Assembly (NCBI GenBank): GCA_964365465.1
Contig: CAYIPT010000018.1
Span: forward strand, 1 to 11,686
Origin: WO2-35-19 sp964365465
GTDB lineage: Bacteria > Patescibacteriota > Minisyncoccia > Phycocordibacterales > WO2-35-19
DNA: 11,686 nucleotides
Direction of reading: 5' to 3'
Under the pieces are notes generated by a model. It ran no database searches. It saw nothing but the letters and a program-made list of their open reading frames with translations, and had not been told where the DNA came from. Positions 5,415 through 10,595 of the stretch are shown one piece after another; positions within the stretch are counted from its first letter, which is position 1; every line of letters begins with the position of its first letter. A program made the translations under genes and the position numbers.

Positions 5415-6762
5415 AACTTCTGATATGTTTTTTGGCGAAATAGGTTTTGGCGTAATCTAACCATTTGCGGTTTGGTTTGGCGTTTTTGCTAGTTAAAATT
5501 TGTACAATTTCTCCTCCTTTAAGAATACTGCTAATGGGAGAAAGTTTGCCATCTATTTTTACTCCGGACATTTTATTTCCAATCTCCGAATGGATTAAAT
5601 AGGCAAAATCAACAACTGAGGCTCCCAAAGGCAGGTCAATGACATCCCCCTTGGGAGTAAATACAAATATTCTCTCGCTCAAAAAATCTTTTTTTATATC
5701 AACTGAATTTTCGTCGCTTATATTTTTAATCCAAGAAGCCGCATCTCTTTTCTTTTCAGCGCTTTCTCCTTCTGTTTTGTAAAGGGCATGTGAAGCTATG
5801 CCATATTCGGCTTCCTTGTGCATTTCCTCGGTTCGGATTTGAATTTCAACCAGATTGCCGTCTCCGGAAAAAACGGTGGTGTGCAGCGACTGATACCCGT
5901 TTTGTTTTGGAAAAGCGATATAGTCCTTTATTTTACCGGGTAGCGGTTTCCATTGAGAATGTATAATTCCGAGAGCTCTATAACAATCTTCCACTTTTCC
6001 CACCAAAATCCTCATAGCTAAAATATCATAAATTTTTTCAATATCTTTTTTATACTTTAAATATTTTTTATATAAACTATAAAGGCCCTTGACTCTGTAA
6101 TCGGAATAAAAATTGATAAAACCGGATTTGGCCAATTCTTTCATGACCGATTTTCTGAATTTTTCCAAATTTTCCAATCTTTCTTCATAACCCTCTTTCA
6201 AAAGCGAAGAAATTTCCTCGTATCCTTTCCGGTCGGTAAAAGGAAATGATAAATCTTCAAGTTCGCGGGAAAGTTTTCTTATGCCTAGCCGGTAAGCGAT
6301 GGGCGCGTAAATTTCCAATGTTTCTTTGGCGATTCTTTCTTGTTTTTCTTTAGGTACAAACCGAAGAGTGCGCACATTGTGAAGTCGGTCGCAGAATTTC
6401 ACTATCAACACCCTTAAATCTTTTGAGGTGGCCAACAAAAGTTTTCGCAATGACTCATTATAACGATCCGCGCCGTGATATTTCAGCGTCCCGAGTTTGG
6501 AAACACCCTCCACAATAAAAAGTACCTCTTCACCAAATTCTTTTTTTATTGTTTCGGGGTTAGTTTTTGTATCTTCCAATATGTCATGCAAAAATCCGGC
6601 CGCCACAGTGGTAGCATCCATGCCCAACTCGGCTAAATTTTTAGCTGTCTCAAAAAGGTGATTGAAATAAGGTTCGCCACTAAGGCGCTTTTGACCTTCG
6701 TGCGCCGTTTTGGCAAAGTCATGAGCTTTTCTCATTAGTTCATTTTCTAAGATTTTTTCCAT
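5407..6762 (-). CDS. rel: Bifunctional (p)ppGpp synthetase/hydrolase, short form ending after TGS
   Basis: Rel/SpoT enzymes make and degrade (p)ppGpp in the stringent response. The HD hydrolase domain looks intact: His35, His59-Asp60, Glu63-Asp64 in FLHDILEDT and Asp125 in FCDRLHNVRT. The synthetase domain has KDYIAFPKQNGYQSLHTTVF (279-298) and VEIQIRTEEMH (305-315). KIKD at 277-280 is the bifunctional-type RXKD position with Lys for Arg, rather than the EXDD of RelA. A TGS domain covers about 364-424. The protein then stops at 451, whereas long Rel proteins run to about 700-750 with helical, zinc-finger and ACT/RRM domains. The stop lies against convergent parB, so no lost 3' end follows. 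The start overlaps the end of topA by 16 nt, so the two are probably coupled. Confidence 0.92.
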   Translation of the reverse strand: MEKILENELMRKAHDFAKTAHEGQKRLSGEPYFNHLFETAKNLAELGMDATTVAAGFLHDILEDTKTNPETIKKEFGEEVLFIVEGVSKLGTLKYHGADRYNESLRKLLLATSKDLRVLIVKFCDRLHNVRTLRFVPKEKQERIAKETLEIYAPIAYRLGIRKLSRELEDLSFPFTDRKGYEEISSLLKEGYEERLENLEKFRKSVMKELAKSGFINFYSDYRVKGLYSLYKKYLKYKKDIEKIYDILAMRILVGKVEDCYRALGIIHSQWKPLPGKIKDYIAFPKQNGYQSLHTTVFSGDGNLVEIQIRTEEMHKEAEYGIASHALYKTEGESAEKKRDAASWIKNISDENSVDIKKDFLSERIFVFTPKGDVIDLPLGASVVDFAYLIHSEIGNKMSGVKIDGKLSPISSILKGGEIVQILTSKNAKPNRKWLDYAKTYFAKKHIRSFI

Positions 6763-9035
6763 CTTCCTTTTGCTATTTTTTTGGGTTCTTTCAAAATTTC
6801 AAGAGCGCGCTCTAACGATATTTTGTAAACATCATCTATTTTTAGCGAACGAAAATCTTTTTGGTGGATAATGTAGGGGCCGAAACGGCCTATGTTAGCG
6901 CTTATCATTTCTCCGGTCTCAGGATGCTTGCCTAATTCTTTCGGCAAACTCAATAATTTAAGCGCCTCCTCCAATGTTATAGATTTCGGATCTTTGTCTT
7001 TTGGTATTGAAGATCGTCTGGGTTTTTTGCTTGCCCCGCGAAGCTTTAGCGAAGTGGGGTTGCCAAGCTGCACATAAGGCCCAAATCTGCCATCCATAAC
7101 AAAAACTCCCAAACCGGTGGCTGGATCGGCGCCAATGCTTTCAGCTTCTTTTATTTCGGAACCGTCAATATTTCTCATGCCTTTGCATTTGGGAAATTTT
7201 TCACAGCTCAAAAACTTACCACTCTTTCCCAATTTAATAATCATATCGCTCCCGCAAATGGGACATTTCCATTTGGGGTTGGCATCTCCCAGATTAGTTA
7301 ATTTGGCTGTTTTTTCTTTTTCTTTAACATCTTTAGAAAATGGTTTATAAAATTCTCGCAGTGTTGGTTCATACTCTCTTTCGCCATCGGCGATTTGATC
7401 CAACTCATCTTCCATCTCGGCCGTGAAGGTATCGCTTATATAATTCTCAAAATTATTTTCCAAAAATGTTGAAACCACATCGCCCACATCTGTCGGCTTA
7501 AGCGTTCGCCCGTCTTTTTCTACATAACCCCTTTCTTCTATGGTGGCTATAATGGAAGCATAAGTGGAGGGCCGGCCAATACCTCTTTTTTCCAACTCCT
7601 TAATCAAACCAGCTTCGCTGTATCTGTTTGGCGGCTCTGTTTGTTTTTGTTCATTATTTAAGTTAAGCAGGATAAGCGGATCTTGCGGTTTAACTTTAGG
7701 CAAAATAACATCTTTGCCTTTAGCTTGCGGATCGGCTAAAAGCCAACCTTCTTTTATAACTCGCGATCCTGTCGCTGAAAAATCTGGTATTGCAGCCGAA
7801 AAACTTTCTCCCTCAGCGCGCTTCGCTGAATTTCTTTCAGAAATTATCGCTTCGGTAGAAAGTTTTTCGGCTGCTTCCGTTGTTGTAATTATTTTAGTTC
7901 TCATCATAAGAGTATCTTTCATCTGAGAGGCAACAGCTCTTTTCCAAATCAGATTATACAATTTTTTTTGATCGTCATTTACGCCACAATTTTCTTTATC
8001 AAAATGAGTTGGTCTTATTGCTTCATGGGCTTCCTGCGCGTTTTTGGATCTGGCTTTATAGTTTCTAAACTGATGCAATTCCGCTCCAAATTTATTTGTT
8101 ACCACTCCCTTTATTTGTCCCAAAGCAACGCTTGCCATGTTTGGGCTGTCAGTGCGCATATAGGTAATTTGTCCCGATTCATAAAGTTTTTGCGCCGTCA
8201 TCATTGTTCTTTTGGGCGAAAAACCTAATCGCGTAGAAGCTGATTGTTGCAAAGTAGAAGTAGTGAATGGCGGTCGAGGCGCTCTTTTGGCTTCTGTTTC
8301 TATAACATCCTTAACAAACCATTTTCCATTTTTAGCAACCTCATAAATTTTGTCCGCTTCCTCTTTTGTTTTTGGCTTGTTTTCACATTCAACAATGAAT
8401 TTTTCCTTTTTTTCCGTCTCAACCTCCGCGCTTAAAACAAAAAATGTTTCCGGTTTGAAGGCCCGAATCTCTCTTTCTCTTTCCATCAAAATTCTTAGGG
8501 CGGGGGATTGAACTCTTCCTGCCGAAAGCCCATATCTCACCTTTTTCCAAATCAGACCCGACAGGTCATACCCAACCAATCTGTCTAAGACCCTTCTGGC
8601 TTCTTGGGCTTTTCTTAAATTTTGATCAATATGGCGAGGATGTTTCAGCGCTTCTTCAATGGCCTCCTTTGTAATCTCGTGATAAGTAACTCTTTTAATT
8701 TTGGAATTTGGTGCTTGGTGCTTGGTGCTTCTGAAATTATCTTTAATAATTTCAGCGATATGCCACGCAATTGCTTCTCCCTCGCGGTCGGGATCGGTCG
8801 CTAATATTATTTCATCGGCCTTTTCAGCCAGCCGTTTTATTTCTGCCACTACTTTTTCCTTTCCTTTTGAAATTTCATAATGGGGAATAAAACCACCTTC
8901 TATATCAATGGCCTTTTTATTTGATTTTGGCAAATCTCTCACATGACCGACGCTCGCCACAACAGCATAATCATTACCGACGTATCTGCCTATAGTTTTT
9001 GCTTTGGCGGGACTCTCAACTATTAAAAGCTTCAT
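6747..9035 (-). CDS. topA: DNA topoisomerase I with repeat-derived insertions
   Basis: Type IA topoisomerase relaxes negative supercoils by cutting one strand through a tyrosine. The product is 762 aa from ATG 9035. TOPRIM has Glu7 in LLIVESPAKAKT and DPDREGEA (81-88, Asp81/Asp83/Glu85). The active site is ITYMRTDS with Tyr292. GLSAGRVQSPALR and EAHEAIRPT are conserved. A C4 zinc finger has Cys591, Cys594, Cys611 and Cys617, followed by two GRFGPY-type C-terminal repeats. ATG 9035 is chosen because MKLLIVESPAKA is the usual N-terminus and a -10 box lies 7 nt upstream; an in-frame ATG at 9071 would add 12 unconserved residues from a repeat. Three repeat-encoded insertions are visible (about residues 103-112, 388-415 and 659-668), none touching catalytic motifs. 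Confidence 0.95.
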   Translation of the reverse strand: MKLLIVESPAKAKTIGRYVGNDYAVVASVGHVRDLPKSNKKAIDIEGGFIPHYEISKGKEKVVAEIKRLAEKADEIILATDPDREGEAIAWHIAEIIKDNFRSTKHQAPNSKIKRVTYHEITKEAIEEALKHPRHIDQNLRKAQEARRVLDRLVGYDLSGLIWKKVRYGLSAGRVQSPALRILMEREREIRAFKPETFFVLSAEVETEKKEKFIVECENKPKTKEEADKIYEVAKNGKWFVKDVIETEAKRAPRPPFTTSTLQQSASTRLGFSPKRTMMTAQKLYESGQITYMRTDSPNMASVALGQIKGVVTNKFGAELHQFRNYKARSKNAQEAHEAIRPTHFDKENCGVNDDQKKLYNLIWKRAVASQMKDTLMMRTKIITTTEAAEKLSTEAIISERNSAKRAEGESFSAAIPDFSATGSRVIKEGWLLADPQAKGKDVILPKVKPQDPLILLNLNNEQKQTEPPNRYSEAGLIKELEKRGIGRPSTYASIIATIEERGYVEKDGRTLKPTDVGDVVSTFLENNFENYISDTFTAEMEDELDQIADGEREYEPTLREFYKPFSKDVKEKEKTAKLTNLGDANPKWKCPICGSDMIIKLGKSGKFLSCEKFPKCKGMRNIDGSEIKEAESIGADPATGLGVFVMDGRFGPYVQLGNPTSLKLRGASKKPRRSSIPKDKDPKSITLEEALKLLSLPKELGKHPETGEMISANIGRFGPYIIHQKDFRSLKIDDVYKISLERALEILKEPKKIAKGRWKKS
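7034..7059 (-). repeat. Palindromic element inside the topA C-terminal region
   Basis: CCCCGC (7034-7039) and GTGGGG (7054-7059) pair with one G-T, with a central GCTTTAGC. On the coding strand it reads CCCCACTTCGCTAAAGCTTC followed by GCGGGG and gives about NPTSLKLRGAS. It sits between the first GRFGPYVQLG repeat and KKPRRSSIPK, where the family normally has only a few residues. Confidence 0.6.
7792..7874. repeat. 83-bp palindromic element inside topA
   Basis: Perfect 18-bp terminal inverted repeats (7792-7809 and 7857-7874, outermost bases GCAGCCGAAAAACTTTCT) enclose 47 bp. Those 47 bp hold two further perfect hairpins: TCAGCG/CGCTGA (7813-7818 with 7824-7829) and AATTTC/GAAATT (7829-7834 with 7840-7845). 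The element reads through in frame, with the arms giving AAEKLS and ESFSAA. It lies between the RTKIIT strand and the SATGSRVIKEGW strand, which in other TopA proteins are close together. The layout resembles a miniature inverted-repeat element. Confidence 0.8.
8701..8728 (+). repeat. Heptameric tandem repeat inside topA
   Basis: One degenerate and three perfect heptamers read TTGGAAT, then TTGGTGC three times, followed by TT. The three perfect copies add 21 bp, seven codons. On the coding strand they give about STKHQAPNSK, in the loop between the TOPRIM strand IAWHIAEII and VTYHEITK. Confidence 0.75.
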
Positions 9036-9042
9036 AACACGA

Positions 9043-9071
9043 ATATTAACATATAACGATCTCACCCCCAA
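9043..9071 (-). promoter_or_regulatory. Promoter of the topA-rel operon
   Basis: On the minus strand the extended -10, TGT TAATAT (hexamer 9048-9043), lies 7 nt before the topA ATG. A partial -35, TTGGGG (9071-9066), lies 17 bp upstream and is formed by the tail of the palindromic element at 9061-9123. That repeat may therefore supply part of the promoter. Confidence 0.55.
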
Positions 9072-9123
9072 CCCCCGCCCGAATGTCTTAGGCGGGCGGA
9101 CCTCTCCTTGTGAAGGAGAGGGG
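9061..9123 (-). repeat. CCCCTCTC palindromic element, intergenic copy, interrupted
   Basis: On the minus strand the order is CCCCTCTCCTT, CAC, AAGGAGAGG, then an extra GC-rich palindrome, then GGTTGGGGGTGAG. Without the extra segment it matches the miaA copy (2485-2519) in stem, loop size and tail. The stem arms are 9101-9109 and 9113-9121. Confidence 0.75.
9075..9099. repeat. GC-rich palindrome nested in the CCCCTCTC element
   Basis: CCGCCCG (9075-9081) and CGGGCGG (9093-9099) form a perfect 7-bp stem around AATGTCTTAGG. It sits exactly where the miaA copy of the outer element is uninterrupted, as if inserted there. Confidence 0.65.
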
Positions 9124-9150
9124 AGAAAGAAAAGAATAAATTAATCGAAA

Positions 9151-9191
9151 ATATAAAAAGCGAAACCCGGCACCAAACGAATGGTACCGGG
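9151..9191 (-). terminator. Rho-independent terminator of the pilin-like gene
   Basis: On the minus strand CCCGGTACC (9191-9183) pairs with GGTGCCGGG (9174-9166) with one mismatch around ATTCGTTT, followed by TTTCGCTTTTTA. The stem ends 23 nt after the stop codon at 9215. Confidence 0.75.
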
Positions 9192-9214
9192 CATGTCAAA
9201 GTTCAACCTTGACA

Positions 9215-9604
9215 CTATTCGGGCATGTTGTGGCGGCGAAGGATGATGACGCCTAGAAGCGCCACCGCCAATACGGCGCAAACAACGCGAATGATCGTCG
9301 CTTGCTCGCTCGCAACGGCGGGAGTCGCCACATAAGCAACCCCATCAATTGCCGCGCATGCTCTGCCGAATGCCGTCTTGATAATTGCGACGACACCCGG
9401 CATTACTGCGCCGGCGGCCATAGCCACGAAACCAGCCATCAATGCGTACTCCACCAAGTCCTGACCGCGGTCATCGCGAATCGCGGACTTGAACATTTCG
9501 GTTGTCGATCGGCAGATTCTGCCGGGATGGCAGAGCCAATAAGCGATTGAGAGCCCTACTACTATTCCCAGCGGGGCTAAAATGACGAGCCAAAGATGTT
9601 CCAT
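9215..9604 (-). CDS. Flp-type pilin-like membrane protein, GC-rich, probably acquired
   Basis: The product is 129 aa. Residues 37-85 (MFKSAIRDDRGQDLVEYALM and the hydrophobic stretch after it) resemble a complete Flp/Fap pilin: Gly47 followed by QDLVEY puts Glu at +5 and Tyr at +6 after the expected prepilin cut. Unlike a usual Flp pilin of about 50-70 aa, it carries an extra N-terminal membrane segment (about 4-24) and an extra C-terminal one (about 104-122, ending ILRRHN). It could therefore be a pilin-derived membrane protein and not a pilus subunit. No Tad assembly genes are in the window. Base composition is unlike its neighbours: 35 and 37 G+C in two counted 60-base lines (9241-9360). 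ATG 9604 is chosen for its AGGAGG and promoter; the in-frame ATG at 9637 lies inside the promoter. Confidence 0.7.
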   Translation of the reverse strand: MEHLWLVILAPLGIVVGLSIAYWLCHPGRICRSTTEMFKSAIRDDRGQDLVEYALMAGFVAMAAGAVMPGVVAIIKTAFGRACAAIDGVAYVATPAVASEQATIIRVVCAVLAVALLGVIILRRHNMPE

Positions 9605-9608
9605 GGAA

Positions 9609-9614
9609 CCTCCT
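9609..9614 (-). promoter_or_regulatory. Shine-Dalgarno of the pilin-like gene
   Basis: AGGAGG on the minus strand lies 4 nt before the ATG at 9604. It is the only strong Shine-Dalgarno next to an annotated start in this window and fixes the start. Confidence 0.75.
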
Positions 9615-9621
9615 GTCCAAA

Positions 9622-9650
9622 AGTGTAGCATAATCAAAATTTTCTGTCAA
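9622..9650 (-). promoter_or_regulatory. Consensus sigma-70 promoter of the pilin-like gene
   Basis: On the minus strand a perfect TTGACA (9650-9645), a 17-bp spacer and an extended -10, TGC TACACT (hexamer 9627-9622), form the best promoter in the window. The -35 box overlaps the dprA stop codon (9649-9647). The predicted 5' leader is about 11 nt and includes the Shine-Dalgarno. Confidence 0.8.
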
Positions 9651-10561
9651 GCCAAGCGGATTTCTCCCATTGTTTCCTTAATCAACCCTTTGAGTTCTAA
9701 AAGGGAGAGCAAAGTTTGGGTTTCGCCTATAGGAATTTGATGTTCCGAATTAGCTTGACGCAATATTTCATCGCGTGGCAATGGTTCTATTAAAATTTTT
9801 ATAATAAGCATTTCCTTTTCCGAACAATTTATCAGAGGATCATCTTCTTTTGGCGAACTAAAATCTAATTTACCGATATTAAGAGCCTCAAGAATATCAT
9901 CAGCATTACGAATGGGTGTAGCTCCCAAACGTAAAAGCATATGTGGTCCATCTGAGTGCGGAGAAAATATACTTCCAGGTATGGTAAGAACTTCGCGATT
10001 ATATTCTGTGGCCAACTTGGAAGTTATAAGAGTGCCCGATTTAATTTCCGCCTCCACAACAAGAACGGCATGACACATGCCGGCCATTATTCTGTTCCGT
10101 CTGGGAAAACTAAAGAAGACCTTTTTGGCGGCGGTATCATGCATAAGGAGAGAAGCTTTTTGCTCCGGTTCCATTTCAGAAATTAAAGTCCCGCCCCTTT
10201 GAATAATTTCTTCAGCGAGAACAACATGTGTCTGTGGATGTAAAGCTTGCGGGTGAAGTCCCGATCCGGGAATAGCAATTGTCGGCAGATTATTTTTGAG
10301 CGCTGCCCGATGAGCAATTGAATCAATGCCCAGAGCCAGTCCGGATACTATAGTTACGGAATAGCCTGCAAGCTCTCTTATAAAATATTCAATAGCTTCC
10401 TTTCCATAGTTAGTGTATTTACGACTTCCCACCACACAAAGAAACTTTTTGTCATAATCCGGTATCCGACCGGCAAAATATAATTGTTCCGGTGGATCGT
10501 TTATTTTCTCCAGCAAAGGGGGCCAATCTTTCCTATTTAATTTTTTTATTTCATACCCCAT
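9647..10561 (-). CDS. dprA: DNA-processing protein DprA/Smf
   Basis: DprA binds incoming single-stranded DNA and loads RecA during transformation. The product is 304 aa. Conserved Rossmann-like stretches are VVGSRKYTNYG (43-53), VSGLALGIDSIAHRAAL (72-88), FPRRNRIMAG (152-161) and SGTLITSKLA (175-184). The C-terminal 60 or so residues fit the small winged-helix domain seen in many DprA proteins. Two ATGs are in frame, 10567 and 10561; I prefer 10561 because a -10 box ends only 2 nt before 10567 but 8 nt before 10561. It diverges from serS. Its stop codon lies in the -35 box of the pilin-like gene. No comEC or pilus genes are in the window. Confidence 0.93.
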   Translation of the reverse strand: MGYEIKKLNRKDWPPLLEKINDPPEQLYFAGRIPDYDKKFLCVVGSRKYTNYGKEAIEYFIRELAGYSVTIVSGLALGIDSIAHRAALKNNLPTIAIPGSGLHPQALHPQTHVVLAEEIIQRGGTLISEMEPEQKASLLMHDTAAKKVFFSFPRRNRIMAGMCHAVLVVEAEIKSGTLITSKLATEYNREVLTIPGSIFSPHSDGPHMLLRLGATPIRNADDILEALNIGKLDFSSPKEDDPLINCSEKEMLIIKILIEPLPRDEILRQANSEHQIPIGETQTLLSLLELKGLIKETMGEIRLA

Positions 10562-10589
10562 TTCCATTTATTGTATCATTTGTTATTAT
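10561..10589 (+). promoter_or_regulatory. serS promoter
   Basis: TTTCCA (10561-10566), a 17-bp spacer and an extended -10, TGT TATTAT (hexamer 10584-10589), are followed by exactly 6 nt and the serS ATG, predicting a leaderless mRNA. The -35 overlaps the dprA start region. Confidence 0.6.
10570..10578 (-). promoter_or_regulatory. Extended -10 promoter of dprA
   Basis: On the minus strand TGA TACAAT (hexamer 10575-10570) lies 8 nt before the preferred start at 10561. No convincing -35 is present. It lies between the serS -35 and -10 boxes, so the two promoters are interleaved and could compete. Confidence 0.5.
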
Positions 10590-10595
10590 TTAGGC

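Noticed and set aside
7117..8804. Several plus-strand open frames of 60-120 codons opposite topA
   Set aside because: All lie inside topA, show no family motifs, and are expected antisense shadows.
9188..9228. 9-bp direct repeat CGGGCATGT (9188-9196, 9220-9228) flanking the pilin-like stop codon
   Set aside because: One copy is inside the terminator stem edge and one is coding; no matching copy exists at the other end of the cassette, so it is not a target-site duplication.
9302..9550. Plus-strand 82-codon frame opposite the pilin-like gene
   Set aside because: GC-rich DNA lengthens antisense frames; there is no promoter or ribosome-binding site, while the minus-strand gene has both.
9605..9637. 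In-frame upstream ATG (9637) for the pilin-like gene
   Set aside because: It lies between the -35 and -10 boxes, upstream of the predicted transcript start, whereas ATG 9604 has AGGAGG next to it.
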